Assembly (NCBI RefSeq): GCF_910592395.1
Contig: NC_088321.1
Coordinates: forward strand, 3,412,001-3,476,000
DNA: 64,000 bases
DNA from: Lineus longissimus
Taxonomy: Eukaryota; Nemertea; Pilidiophora; Heteronemertea; Lineidae
Direction: 5' to 3'
Below the pieces are notes generated by a model. The model did not search any database. It had not been told where the DNA came from and saw only the letters and a program-made list of their open reading frames with translations. Below, one piece after another: positions 51,785 to 62,388 of this stretch. Within the stretch, counting starts at the first letter, position 1. Every line of letters starts with the position of its first letter. Made by a program: the position numbers and the translations under genes.

Positions 51785-51870
51785 TATCGTCAAGCATACG
51801 CAGCGCCATCTGCTATAAACACCATACACTGTAAAGCATCACTTGGCATTAATTAGCCATATTGCGACGA
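51785..51870 (+). repeat. 3' LTR start of the gypsy element
   Basis: Follows the purine tract GAAGGGGAT and repeats the 5' LTR start (TCAAGCATACGCAGCGCCAT) with about 80-90% identity for 75 bp. Confidence 0.6.
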
Positions 51871-51949
51871 TATTTGGAATTGGGTACCCAATCTAGTATT
51901 ATGATTCTGTGTTCTTCCATGGCTGTCAGTAAACCCAGACACCCAGGAT

Positions 51950-52410
51950 CGTTAGCTGCTTGAGTTTCAGCACCTTTCTTCTTAATTGATCTCTTCTATT
52001 GTTTTATTATCTCTATCTGTTAGTATTGATACAGCTGTGTGCTGATTGGTTGTTTCCTTAATTACCGAGTGCTGGTTGGTTCAGAGCCTGATATTTGGGC
52101 AGGGCTATTTACCCATTAGGGGTGAGAGTAATTAGATATAAAGGTCATGTTTAGATGTTTTTAGCAAGTCCTGGCAGATCTAGAAATCAACTCGTGAAAG
52201 GTCTGTTAACCTCACTCTGTAGCTAAACAAGATACTCTCTTGAAAAGGGCCAGAGTCTTTTTCCCTGTGATGTTTCGGTGTTGTTTGTAAATGAGAAGTT
52301 TGAGTGACGTGAGTAATAAATGATGTGAGTCGATATCCTAGTTGGTTTAGTGTTTGGGTTCGAGTTCAGAGTTGCGACGTTCACGGTGACTTACTATATA
52401 AGCCCCTTTA
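51950..52410 (+). repeat. Solo-LTR-like promoter segment
   Basis: Contains repeated CCAAT-type boxes (GCTGATTGGTTG, GCTGGTTGGTTC), a TATA-like box (TTAGATATAAAGG, ~52131) and GTAATAAATGATG (~52312), the same order as at 1240-1573. No coding nearby matches it. It may be an unrelated LTR beside the gypsy relic. Confidence 0.35.
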
Positions 52411-52429
52411 CAATATAAAGGCTTAACTC

Positions 52430-52825
52430 TCTCCCGAGGTCAGATGAAGCTAAAATGCACAATGGGTGATTTCAAAGTCGGTTTTGCATTTAACACTGAC
52501 ATTTAGTGTTAGAGTTATTATGAGTCTATAGCCGTTAATCCTGAAGTCTGATTAAAAAAATTATTACTATGTGTTTAATAGCTTACGCTAAAACTTGGTT
52601 TTATCATATCCAAGTGAAACACTTACACTAATCCTTTCTAAAACACTGGATTTGAAATTTGGTGACGAGTTAGTTTCAACGCCTAGATTTAGTGTCATCT
52701 CACTTCAAAATGAATCGTAGTGTTAAAATGACACCCAGGAATGTGGTTTTAATCCCAGCTTAACACCAACCACAATTCAAAGTTGGTGTTAGAATCAAGC
52801 AACAAAGATGATATTATTTTTATTT
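52430..52825. other. Unannotated DNA with a small hairpin
   Basis: TAACACCAAC and GTTGGTGTTA (52758-52791) form a 10-bp stem. Nothing else recognised. Confidence 0.5.
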
Positions 52826-53170
52826 ATTATTTATTTATTTCTCGTACTCTCGTACATTTCAGGAAATTGTGCATTGTGCGCTTACATGATTAGGTGCATT
52901 GAACAAGAGAAATAAGCGATGTAACACTGTTGTATAATAACAAACTACATATATATTACATAGTGGGGCGGCCACTCATGCGCATGCCAGATACGTAATT
53001 GCATCCGACAGCTCGTCTCTATCAAAGAGGTGATAATCATCCCTGTCTCTCATCAACAGAAGATCCCTGAGCACGCTACCTATGTCATTCATTTTGATTT
53101 CGCCAACTTGACGCAAGGGCCCAACGCGCCGCGTAGCGGCAAAAAAGCGAAGCTGGCGAAACATTTATAA
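52826..53170 (-). mobile_element. 5'-truncated LINE 3' end
   Basis: On the minus strand the frame (53164-52976) reads EIKMNDIGSVLRDLLLMRDR then ELSDAITYLACA, similar in layout to the last 40 residues of the intact LINE ORF2 (NMNDNDLTETLLGKQ, then MSLLQIAAECWY). It is followed by a short 3' UTR and an AAATAAATAA tail, as in the intact copy. Everything upstream is missing, as usual for incomplete reverse transcription. Confidence 0.6.
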
Positions 53171-53514
53171 CGGGTCACCGTCACTTATTATTGGACTTAT
53201 AGCGCATTATACGGGGTTGCAACTATTTTGCTTTATAGTGTCACCAGGAAAGAAAAGCATGCGACCTAACGCCGATCTATTTGTATAAAGTGATAATTGG
53301 AAGGTATATAGTAGGAAATATCAATAAAATAATCATTCCATGTCGTCTTTTGAGGGCATTTTTGATTGTAAAAAATATATGTGTACGTCACCGTAGTCTC
53401 TGCAATGATAATTTTATCAGAGCAGTCTCGCGCAAGTAGAAGTTCTTTACCTATTAGTTCTTCACTTATTAGTCTCAACGTCTGGCGCAAAGCCAGACGT
53501 TTTCCATTACGATT

Positions 53515-53650
53515 TCACTACGATGTTTGACAAGAAGGAGCAGTGCGCGAGATATGCTAATGAGCAGACTTCCCTCGCTTGAGTTTCTGAAGAATGTTCC
53601 ATATCGCGCTAAGCTCATCACTGCTGATTATGACAGGCGTGCAACGGTAG
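53515..53650 (+). repeat. Duplicated cassette, copy 1
   Basis: About 130 bp starting ATTTCACTACGATGTTTGAC are nearly identical to 55489-55622. One frame (LMSRLPSLEFLKNVPYRAKL) stays open in both copies. Confidence 0.8.
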
Positions 53651-54455
53651 GTATCTGCTCCCCAACTTCCACCCTAATACGGTACAATAAGTTACCATTT
53701 GATGGGAATGGGACAATGCCCTCACTGTGTATGGAGTCATAGGGATAAGAAGACATTATTCATTAGTGTTGGTACAAGTGATTTTGCTCAAAAAGCATGC
53801 GCATTCAAAAAACAAAATATGCAAGGTATCACGTACATGACCATGACGACGTGCAGAAAGTGCACTGGCCAGTGCATACCCTATGGCTTTTGGCTATGTA
53901 CTAGTAAACATGGTAAACATGGTAAACATGAACAACATCATTATTCATCGGCAGTTCATTTTACTCCGAGCTTTTCCTGAAACATATAGCCATGATGATT
54001 TACAGATTAGGCCTACCATGTACCATGACCAATAACAGCACTAGATCATGTAGATGTCAACAAGTTCACATGAACCGTATAATCCCGCATGGCGCATGTG
54101 GGGCATGCGTCTAAACCAAAGCACCAAAATCACTTGTTTTGGTCTATTTCACTTTTGTTTCCCCCGTCTCCCAGTCCATAATACATTTACAGTTTACAAT
54201 CCCCGATCATGGCCAAACAAAAGGTCATCGGTTGACTAAAGGAACACAACTGTTCAATGGATTTATAGTTGAATGCGATCAAACTCCGTCTTTTCAATCG
54301 TGGATTGTAAATTTAACCCCATGGGCCTAGGGAAGGCCCTATAACAATACTTTCGACACAGTTATTATCTCCGCTGCCTCCACCATGTTACACACAGTGC
54401 TCACTGCTGATTCTAAAATGCGCCACCTAGTCAAAACAGGACATATGTTCTTCTA
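53651..54455. other. Unannotated DNA
   Basis: Short open frames only. No recognised domain or repeat. Confidence 0.4.
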
Positions 54456-54459
54456 GGAA

Positions 54460-54965
54460 TAGATCTCTTTCCAGTATTTCGTCATTCCACTATCGTCATC
54501 ACCTCATCATACTTTCATTGACATTACAAGCACACATCCACAGAGCACTCTTCAAATCATCTAGTGGTTATCCAACTAGGATTATAAAGGTAATTTCTTA
54601 GCCCCGCACAGTGGGTTTCAGTCTTGATAAAGGGGCACTATTGCTAGCAGCTAGGTAGGCAAGATAAAGTTAGCCGAAGTAGCCGATAGGGGTCTCTCAC
54701 CCCTCAAAGTCGTCACAACTATTCAAGCTTGTACAAGGAATACATGCAGCGCTGACTCTAACAAGACCCAATGGGAATGTCGCACAGTCATCTGTCAAAA
54801 ACAAGACCTATGTTGTAGTATGATCTCTTGCCAATATTTAATAATTGCACTATCGTCATCACCTCATCATACTTCATTGACATTACAGGCACACATTGAC
54901 ATAGACCACTGTTGCAATCAACAACACAGTCGCTATCCAAGTAGCATTATAGAGGTAATTATCAT
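54460..54965 (+). repeat. Direct duplication of ~140 bp (54460-54600, 54815-54965)
   Basis: Both copies contain CACTATCGTCATCACCTCAT, then TTGACATTACA(A/G)GCACACAT, and end in ATTATA(A/G)AGGTAATT. They are spaced by about 355 bp. Confidence 0.75.
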
Positions 54966-55911
54966 TATCAATATCATACCTCATTAGCATGTGAACCAAT
55001 CGCGTCGCGTCCTTTGCGATCACGGCAAAGCCTCATGGAATAATGTCTTTCACCGTTGAATCATTTTTCATATTCCATGCCTACAACTTCAATTTCTTCA
55101 TATTCCATGGCTAGAAGTTCAATACTAATATAATATCCAAGATAAAGTTACAAGAAGTAGTCAATAGGGGTCTCTCACCTCTCACTGTATGTCCACACTA
55201 TTCACGCTTGTACGAGGAATACATTCAATGCTGAATCTAACAACACCCAGTGCCCTTACTCTGTATATTAGTCACTGGAAGATGGCCCATTTCACTCCTT
55301 GCTTCTACTTCACCTATAGTCTCATTGCAAACGCCTCAGTTCTATGATATCACATTCACTTTCAGCTGTCATGCAACGCAACAACTGTGCTATCTGCCAT
55401 CGCACATCAACGAAGAAGTGCAGCCGCCCACATTCCACCTCACGTCTGTCCGACCAGCTGCAATCCTCGAGGACGCCCCACTGTACCACGATTTCACTAC
55501 GATGTTTGACAAGAAGGAGCAGTGCGCGAGATAGGCTAATGAGCAGACTTCCCTCGCTTCAGTTTCGGAAGAATGTTCCATATCGCGCTAAGCTGACCAC
55601 TGCTGACCATGACAGGCGAGCATTGGACTGGTACAGGTTGGAACTGAACATTGAATATGCTGGTGGTGACGCTTTCTGATGAGAAGTTGGTCGTGACTGA
55701 TGCAGTATCCTTGGACTTGTCCACAGCATCGTTCAATCATTGCTCTCTGAGCTGCCTTGATTCTGTACTTACCCAAATACTAAGACCAAATGCCTCTTGA
55801 CTGTGCTTTAAGAGAGACTGGCGCCATGCCTAGAGATATGACTGACCCCTATTGGCAAATTTGTATGACTTTATCTTGCCTACCTAGCTGCTGCCTACAG
55901 TCTCCCTTTAA
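54628..55911. mobile_element. Inverted-repeat element of the 'AGGTAGGCAAGATAAAG' family
   Basis: The left end (AAAGGGGCACT, then GCAGCTAGGTAGGCAAGATA) and right end (the inverse, ending AGTCTCCCTTTA) form imperfect TIRs of about 75 bp. An internal copy of the left-end sequence lies at 55140-55260. The family also occurs at 14271-14660. It carries copy 2 of the duplicated cassette. Confidence 0.6.
55489..55622 (+). repeat. Duplicated cassette, copy 2 (inside the IR element)
   Basis: Near-identical to 53515-53650. Here the frame RLMSRLPSLQFRKNVPYRAK continues LTTADHDRRALDWYRLELN to a stop at 55679. Of the differences between copies most change amino acids, so no clear sign of coding constraint. 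Confidence 0.8.
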
Positions 55912-56147
55912 CTGCGGAACACTTCAAAGTCGATAAAATGCCATGTTCCACCTTTTAATGTGTTCAGACTGCCATTTTCAAAATAATCAAGTCAGGACAC
56001 TGCCTTCTCGTCTCATAATAAATTTTGCTTCCCTCAATAATAACATTTCTTCTTCTTCAATGCTTTCATCATTCCAAACTTCTCCTCCTCTGACTTTTAC
56101 AGGGGTACAGTCATGGCAATCAAAACCCAAATACTGAGACCAAATGC

Positions 56148-56211
56148 CTGTTGACTGTGCTTTAAGAGAGACTGGCGCCATGCCTAGTCTCTCTTAAAGC
56201 ACAGTCAACAG
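56148..56211. repeat. Perfect 26-bp hairpin
   Basis: CTGTTGACTGTGCTTTAAGA-GAGACT (56148-56173) and its exact complement (56186-56211) enclose GGCGCCATGCCT. The left arm and loop also occur at 55796-55838, so the hairpin arose from a dispersed ~55-bp repeat. Confidence 0.9.
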
Positions 56212-56539
56212 ACACCAACCCCCTCAGACTCAGAAACCACAAACGCCCAACCCTTCCTGCTACCTTAATACTTCTGGGTTACCCCTTCTAATCAGGTTGT
56301 CCCTATCGGTCCCTATCCTCTCACAAAGTACATTGATGTTTCCCCGACAGAGGAAGTACTCTCGTAAACAAGTGGCCCAAGGGCCTGGCGCTCAGCTGAA
56401 ATGGATATATATATATATATTTATTTATTCCTCCTATGCAGAAGAAGATATACAAAATAGTATACAATAAATTTAACAGAGTGTATGAGGAGTGAGTGCA
56501 TTATTTACAGGTAATTTGGTAATTAATTGAGTGAGCTGG

Positions 56540-59500
56540 TTAATACCAGCACTCCGCTGCAATTTGCAGCAATGACATGTTGTCTTCTAGGTCGCAGCCA
56601 GGTATTTGCTTACCTAGCAATGTCTCTGTTAGATCATTGTCATTCATGTTCCACAGTGCCGCGGACACCTCTACGGAGCATTCGTCTACGGCTCTTTCCC
56701 AGAATAGGTCTCGCTTTACCGCGAGACCCGAGCACTCGCAGAAGAGATGTCGTGGTGTGTCCGTGTATGCGCTTTTACAATGTGAGCAATATATAGGCTC
56801 TTGCAATATGACAAATGTGTTCAGCTTTGCAAGAAAAGCATATCTATGTTTACTCCTCGGGTCCTTTTGGGCGGACAGCCAGAGGAGGGACGGAAAGTCC
56901 AACGTTTTCTCAATGTTCAGAATTCTGGTTAGTTCGCAGTCCTTGTTACACGCGGACACGAAGTTAACATTTTCATGAGTCTCTATGGCTAATCGTACAG
57001 TCGATTTCCAGACGGATTTGTGAGGCAAAAGAGCTGGGTCCGTGGCGGCTAGTTCTAAGTAATCCGATAGATGATATTTATATAACGTGTCCCTGAGCAA
57101 GGGAACATAGCCAATGCACTCCTTACTGCGGGTAGTTCTGTCCTGCATGGATAGGTACCTGAGTCTGAATACCGTCCACGGGAGTTTGCATGGCGCTTTA
57201 CTTAAGGCTACAAGTTGACCAAGGAACTGGAGACGTCTAGCGTCCACTGAAGATTGAATACAATGGCTCCCGATCATTGCTTGAGCCACTAAAGTCCTAG
57301 TCATTCTCGGAAATCCTTGCATCCTTTTCAAGCAAAAGCGGTGTGCCCTTTCGAGGATCATCGTTTCGCGCGCAGACAGATTGTCCCAAATTTCACTACC
57401 GTAGAGCGCTCGGGGGAGGCATATGGTGCAGTAGAGTTTGAAAGACGAGGTTGGATTAAAACCAGAAGGTTGAATCCCCGGACCTAGGATGCACATTAAC
57501 GTATTTTTCAGCTTCTGGGCGGCGGCTATTACTTGCCTCAATGGCTTGGAGTGCTTATCCTGGGATACCCCAAGGTGCACACAAACATCTGTTTCCCTGA
57601 CGGGTTTGTTACCCAAGTGCCAATTGCGGAGTGGCTTCGTTCTTTCCCACTGTCTCACGCTTTCACCGAATACTATCATCAGGCACTTTTGTCCATTGTA
57701 GTCGTATCTCCACTTAATTGCATACTGGTCACAGCACCCCATCATGCCGTCTAATCCAAACTTTGAGAGCGATACCAGGGTGAGATCGTCCGCGTGGCAA
57801 GGCGATCCACAGTTCACGTCTTCGATTTTAGCACCGACATCTAACTGATCTAGGTTGTCAAGAAGTTCGTTGATGTAGAGTAGGTACAACCAGGTTGAGA
57901 GTACACCACCTTGTCTGACAGACTGTTTTAGCGCAAACCACGGGGACATAGTATTACTGACAATCACGCAACTTTCAGCATCCACATAGCAGTTTTTGGT
58001 CAAGCGCCAAAGCTTGCCTTGCACCCCAAAATTAAAAAGCTTGTAGAAGAGCCCGTTATGCCAGACGGTATCGAAGGCTTTGGATGTATCCAAGAAGCAC
58101 GCGTACACTTTCGAGTTCCTTTCGAGATTGTGACGGATTGTTTCCTGGAGCACGAAGGCAGTGGATACACAACTGCGCTTCTTTTGGTAGGCACTTTGCT
58201 GGCGATTAGGGAAAGCTATATTGTTGTCTTGAGTCCATCGATTCAGTTTCTCTAGCATCAGTTTTTCTAACAGTTTGTACAGAACAGGTAGCAACGTTAT
58301 CGGACGATAACTCCCTGGTTCGGCCCGATCCTTTCCCCCACCCTTATGTATAGTGTGGATAACTCCTTTCTTGGCACTGGCCGGTACATGGTCAGATGTC
58401 AGTATCACGTTAAGGAGATTTGTGAGCGTTGTATGGAGGATGCGACCTCCATATTTGATGTGTTCGTTCGTGAGGGAATCGTGACCTCCTGCTTTCCCAC
58501 ACTTAAGTCCACGAATCGCGCGCGTAACTTCCTCAAAAGAGAAAGGGTGGTCGAGGCCGTCTATCTGTATCTGCTTTGACCTTTCGTCCATGTCTTGCAC
58601 TGACCTGTCTACTTCACACCTAAACGTTTCATCATATCTCAGGTCGCATTTCGGAGAATAAAGCTCTTCAAAATATGCGGCCCACTTATTCGCGATGTCC
58701 GAAGTGTCATAAAACATTTCCCCTTTGAAGCGCATAGGGGGAGAGGGCCTGTTTGGCGTGAGTTTACGGCTTTTTAGCAGTCTCCAGAATTTGTCCTGGT
58801 CTACCTCGGCAAGCTCGTCCAGTTCTGCATAGAAACTCACCTCCAAGTCGGCATTCTGCTTTCGCAGAGCCGCTCTGAAAGCCCGTTTGGCCTCTTTGTA
58901 CAATTTGAATTCCTCCGAGTCCGCGGATCTGGGTTTGTCTGCTTGCACCCACAGGTGGCGTGCCTGTTTCATTTGCTGATAGACAGGCTTGAGTTTTTCA
59001 TTCCAGTTCGGTCTGCACTTCTTACGCGAATTCCTCCGTTTGGGAATGGAGAGATCAGCTGCGGTGACCATTGTGCGAACTACTGATTCATACAGTGCAT
59101 CAATCTCGGCGTGCGTACGCGCAGTTGACGTATCGACCTGCGGGAGGTTTCTTTCGAGTATTGCTCTGTAGTCAGTTATGCAACAGAAGTTGTCTCTTAT
59201 GCACCGGTCCCAATTGTAGCGCACAACTAGAAATCCCCGAGCTGTAGTGTTGTCTGAGGCGCCAGTATGGGACATTTTTACTACTGCACAGATGGGTAAA
59301 TGGTCCGATGTGTTTATGCCATTTTCTTGCAGTATAACACAATCACTAGCCGATTCCATCAGCGATGCATTCACTAGGATGTGATCAATAAGGGTTTTGT
59401 TGGCCCCCTCGAACGGATCAAAGGTATAGGTGGGGCCCTTGCAGATATTGCTGGCGGGGACAGATATGAGTCCAGAGTTTGAAAGAAAGGCGTTCATTGC

Positions 59501-60037
59501 GCGTATCCTTCGACTTGTAACGCACAGCGGCACCCTTGTCCCGTCGATTTTCACGTTAAGATCCCCCATGATGATCACCTCACCAAGGGGGCTATAGTAA
59601 TCATACAGCTGAGATAAGTAGTCCACGTATTCGATGAAGTAATCGTCCGGGTGGTTCGAGCTTGGGAGGTAAGCCACAATGATTGTGATCATCCTATACC
59701 CCGTAATACTCAGTGATATTCCCACTGTTCTATCGCTATCCAGGTGCAGGCCGGTGATAGAGGGTGTAAGATCCTTGCGCCATAGGAGGGCCACACCACC
59801 TTTACCACGGCGCACCTTATCGGAGATAAATAGGTCTTTATCACAGACTACATAAGCAGAAAAATCATTGTTAACGGACTCTAAGAACTGGGCCGAGTCA
59901 GGATATAGCCAGTGTTCTGAGATTCCCAAAATGTCGAGATTCCGGGAGGTGAGCAGTTTGTCCACATATAGTGACCCGGACATTATGCCACGCGCATTCC
60001 AGCACGCAAGAGATAGGTTACGAGACGAGCTATCCAT
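56540..60037 (-). CDS. LINE ORF2: endonuclease and reverse transcriptase
   Basis: This protein nicks target DNA and copies the element RNA at the nick. The first in-frame ATG is at 60035-60037, 11 nt after the ORF1 stop; the frame itself is open from a GTG at 60061 (residue numbers here count from that GTG, 1173 in all). The APE-type endonuclease spans about residues 15-260 with N22, E49 (GISEHW), GDLN at 167-169, DHI at 226 and SDH at 252-254. The reverse transcriptase spans about 560-830 with RPITLLP, CFLDTSKAFDTVWH (D658), RQGGVLS and the catalytic HADD at 756-759, where His replaces the commoner Tyr or Phe. A C-terminal Cys/His motif (CSHCKSAYTDTPRHLFCEC) lies at about 1092-1110. All catalytic residues seem intact. 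Confidence 0.95.
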   Translation of the reverse strand: MDSSSRNLSLACWNARGIMSGSLYVDKLLTSRNLDILGISEHWLYPDSAQFLESVNNDFSAYVVCDKDLFISDKVRRGKGGVALLWRKDLTPSITGLHLDSDRTVGISLSITGYRMITIIVAYLPSSNHPDDYFIEYVDYLSQLYDYYSPLGEVIIMGDLNVKIDGTRVPLCVTSRRIRAMNAFLSNSGLISVPASNICKGPTYTFDPFEGANKTLIDHILVNASLMESASDCVILQENGINTSDHLPICAVVKMSHTGASDNTTARGFLVVRYNWDRCIRDNFCCITDYRAILERNLPQVDTSTARTHAEIDALYESVVRTMVTAADLSIPKRRNSRKKCRPNWNEKLKPVYQQMKQARHLWVQADKPRSADSEEFKLYKEAKRAFRAALRKQNADLEVSFYAELDELAEVDQDKFWRLLKSRKLTPNRPSPPMRFKGEMFYDTSDIANKWAAYFEELYSPKCDLRYDETFRCEVDRSVQDMDERSKQIQIDGLDHPFSFEEVTRAIRGLKCGKAGGHDSLTNEHIKYGGRILHTTLTNLLNVILTSDHVPASAKKGVIHTIHKGGGKDRAEPGSYRPITLLPVLYKLLEKLMLEKLNRWTQDNNIAFPNRQQSAYQKKRSCVSTAFVLQETIRHNLERNSKVYACFLDTSKAFDTVWHNGLFYKLFNFGVQGKLWRLTKNCYVDAESCVIVSNTMSPWFALKQSVRQGGVLSTWLYLLYINELLDNLDQLDVGAKIEDVNCGSPCHADDLTLVSLSKFGLDGMMGCCDQYAIKWRYDYNGQKCLMIVFGESVRQWERTKPLRNWHLGNKPVRETDVCVHLGVSQDKHSKPLRQVIAAAQKLKNTLMCILGPGIQPSGFNPTSSFKLYCTICLPRALYGSEIWDNLSARETMILERAHRFCLKRMQGFPRMTRTLVAQAMIGSHCIQSSVDARRLQFLGQLVALSKAPCKLPWTVFRLRYLSMQDRTTRSKECIGYVPLLRDTLYKYHLSDYLELAATDPALLPHKSVWKSTVRLAIETHENVNFVSACNKDCELTRILNIEKTLDFPSLLWLSAQKDPRSKHRYAFLAKLNTFVILQEPIYCSHCKSAYTDTPRHLFCECSGLAVKRDLFWERAVDECSVEVSAALWNMNDNDLTETLLGKQIPGCDLEDNMSLLQIAAECWY

Positions 60038-60048
60038 GAAACGATTGT

Positions 60049-62205
60049 CTAATCCATCCACTCCCGACAGAGGACACCGGCTGGCCAGAAGTCCTCATGG
60101 AGCAACATGTCCTTGTCCTGTAGGTCAACAATGACTTTAGCTGACTGGGTGCCTCTAATTTTGCTTTTCATGAGTCTAACGTGCGGCTCGCTCACTATGT
60201 GACCAACTAAGAACCTAAGTATTGAGTCAACGGTGGTCCGGGGCGAGATGAACCCCACGAATAGGGGCGCCCTCCGCCGTCGAGGTTTTCTGGTCACGCC
60301 AGTGAATTCCCCGCAGCCCTGCTCGTTCGTTCTGTAGCTATCTACCCCAGAGTCGATATCCGGGTTCGGTCTGTTCTTTACCATGCACTGATTGGAGAAG
60401 ACGACTGTTTCAATTTGCTTGGGTGGAGGGACCGCTCGTTCAGTTTGCTGGGTAGTGGGGGTGATCATCCGTTCGATATGCTGGGGTTGGGCCCCCATTC
60501 GTTCAACTTGCTGGGGCGGGAGGATCCCTTGCTCAGCCCTCTTGGCCAAGGCTGCTCGTTCTGAATGGTGGACCGCTGATGCATCACCGAGAGGTTGAGT
60601 GCCTTTGACACGAGTGGATGGCTGGTTTTCCGCGACCGTTTGTGCGCTGGCATCCTTATGTTGCTCATTGCGGGTACGAGTAGCATAGCTATCCTTTTGG
60701 GACTTCAATTCGTTTGCTACTTTCCTTTCGGTATCAGAGGCCTTGGACTTGACAGCGTCAAGCCCTTTGCGCAGATCTTTGAATTTAGAGTCAAGTTCAT
60801 TCAAGATAGTGTCGGTGTTTTTGACGTCCGTTTTTACCTGTTTGACGTCATTGCGCAACTTGGCCACACCCGAGTCGCGCGTATCCTTTATGCGCTCAAA
60901 AGCAATTTTCACCTCCTTGAATTCTTTCGGCAGATTCTCAAAGGTCTCACATTTACCCCGCAGCCTCTCGTTATCCTTAGCTAGGGCCTCGCGTTTCCGG
61001 CTCGCATCCGACAACTCCGAACGCGTGTCACTGAGATCCCTTTGCAGTTTGTGGCACTCTGCCTTTAACGAGGAGTACTCCTGCTGGTGCTCCTTTAGGG
61101 CAGCTTGAAGGCCTTCGTACACTGCTTCACAGGCCTCCATCCTAGCAAGTACGGAAGCGATATCGGATTTTGTCTGTTTAACGAACGTTTTGCCTCGATT
61201 CGAGATTTTGTCTGGCTCTTGAGAATCAGTAACTTTATCCCGAATTCGGTTCAGTTCTGTCTCAAACGAGCCCACAGATTCTTTCAGCGCAACGATATCG
61301 GTGATCGGATCGTTCAGAGTTGCGTGGTCTTTTTCATCCTTTTCCCGGTGCAGATTAGTGACCTGCGCTTGCAGGTTACCATTTTCAGCATCCAGCCTTG
61401 AGACAGTTGCAGTAAGTTCTGCAAGTTTGACTTTGTTTGCATTAAAATCGTGTGACACTGCTTTATTAAGCTCTTTATACTGTTCGAGCTCAAGCGCGGG
61501 ATCGCTATGAGTGTTTTTGAAAGAAGCCATGTCATTTTCAAGCCTACACACACACGCGCAAATGTCCGCCATTGAGAGAAGCTTTGGGCCATGCACTGGA
61601 TTAGTATTTGCGGTTATGCGAATGTTTGAGGTTTCCTGATCGGTTTTCACTTCAACACCTTGCTCATGTACATCTACACTGGTAGCGCATGAGTTGGCAG
61701 GCGCGATTCGGACATGGCGTATGGCTTGGTCGAGGATCAGCTGCCTTCTATTGATATCCGCAGGGGTTGAACCTCTGCTATGCGAGCGATAAACCTCATA
61801 AATATCGTGAACTGTGGCCCCGTCCAAGAAAGACTGGAGCAAATAACAGTCATTAGCATTTTTGACGTGCTTGGTCCCACCACCCTTGGTGCTTTTGCGT
61901 TTGATGGGTTCGGAAGTCGGACAATCGTCTGGCCGGGCTGATTTAGCCTTATCGGACAGCCATGATCTAAACAGATCTATCTGCACAGTGTTCTCTCCTG
62001 TCAGCTCGAGTAATCTTTCGACATACGAGTCTTTAGGGAGGTTTGAGAGTTCTCCTTGAAAGTGGCCGTACCAGGCCTGATCAGCGGGTATATCGCCACT
62101 TTCGCCATTGTCGGACAACATGGATGCCTGTGAGGAAACCGAAGGAGAATTTAACTCCCTTGAAAGTCCTTCTGGCGTGAGATCTGCGTTGCTCTCAAAA
62201 CTCAT
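60049..62205 (-). CDS. LINE ORF1: coiled-coil nucleic-acid-binding protein
   Basis: The 718-residue frame starts at the ATG at 62203-62205 and ends in TAG at 60049-60051. The N-terminus is acidic/serine-rich. A basic patch (KRKSTKGGGTKHVK) lies near residue 105. A long charged region of about residues 220-510 has heptad-like spacing and many Leu, Lys and Glu, so a coiled coil that trimerises or multimerises is likely. It is followed by a Gln/Pro-rich segment with repeats of the type 'PPQQVERMGAQPQHIERM'. The C-terminal 80 residues (APLFVGFISPRTTVDSILRF ... FWPAGVLCREW) look like an RRM-type fold seen at the end of many LINE ORF1 proteins. Its role is to bind element RNA in the ribonucleoprotein. 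Confidence 0.9.
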   Translation of the reverse strand: MSFESNADLTPEGLSRELNSPSVSSQASMLSDNGESGDIPADQAWYGHFQGELSNLPKDSYVERLLELTGENTVQIDLFRSWLSDKAKSARPDDCPTSEPIKRKSTKGGGTKHVKNANDCYLLQSFLDGATVHDIYEVYRSHSRGSTPADINRRQLILDQAIRHVRIAPANSCATSVDVHEQGVEVKTDQETSNIRITANTNPVHGPKLLSMADICACVCRLENDMASFKNTHSDPALELEQYKELNKAVSHDFNANKVKLAELTATVSRLDAENGNLQAQVTNLHREKDEKDHATLNDPITDIVALKESVGSFETELNRIRDKVTDSQEPDKISNRGKTFVKQTKSDIASVLARMEACEAVYEGLQAALKEHQQEYSSLKAECHKLQRDLSDTRSELSDASRKREALAKDNERLRGKCETFENLPKEFKEVKIAFERIKDTRDSGVAKLRNDVKQVKTDVKNTDTILNELDSKFKDLRKGLDAVKSKASDTERKVANELKSQKDSYATRTRNEQHKDASAQTVAENQPSTRVKGTQPLGDASAVHHSERAALAKRAEQGILPPQQVERMGAQPQHIERMITPTTQQTERAVPPPKQIETVVFSNQCMVKNRPNPDIDSGVDSYRTNEQGCGEFTGVTRKPRRRRAPLFVGFISPRTTVDSILRFLVGHIVSEPHVRLMKSKIRGTQSAKVIVDLQDKDMLLHEDFWPAGVLCREWMD

Positions 62206-62330
62206 TGTGACATCATTAGATTCCTCACCTCTAGTTGTTTATATTCCGGTTGAAAACGGGTAAGATAGTCCTCGCTATGTTGGGTTATCCGAAGAAAACT
62301 AACACCGGTCCTTGAAGATCGACTAGCTCT

Positions 62331-62342
62331 GCCGCCATCTTG
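62331..62342 (-). promoter_or_regulatory. YY1-like motif upstream of LINE ORF1
   Basis: On the minus strand CAAGATGGCGGC lies about 125 nt upstream of the ORF1 ATG. It is the core YY1 site. In mammalian L1 a YY1 site near +10 fixes the start of transcription, so this could mark the 5' end of the element. Confidence 0.5.
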
Positions 62343-62388
62343 AAATCGGACGTATATGACGTTGCCGTTGCAGTAGTGGGGTGTGTGA

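Larger units (their letters stand above)
46816..51870 (+). mobile_element. Decayed Ty3/gypsy LTR retrotransposon, split by a Mutator-like insertion
   Basis: Similar ~75-bp segments at 46819-46897 and 51794-51866 (TCAAGCATACGCAGCGCCAT, then CACTTGGCATTAAT) mark the two LTR starts. A purine tract (GAAGGGGAT) lies just before the second. Between them, in plus orientation and in the usual order, are a gag zinc knuckle, RT, RNase H and integrase, all broken by stops and shifts. The LTRs diverge after ~80 bp. Gag is much shorter than usual. Confidence 0.8.
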
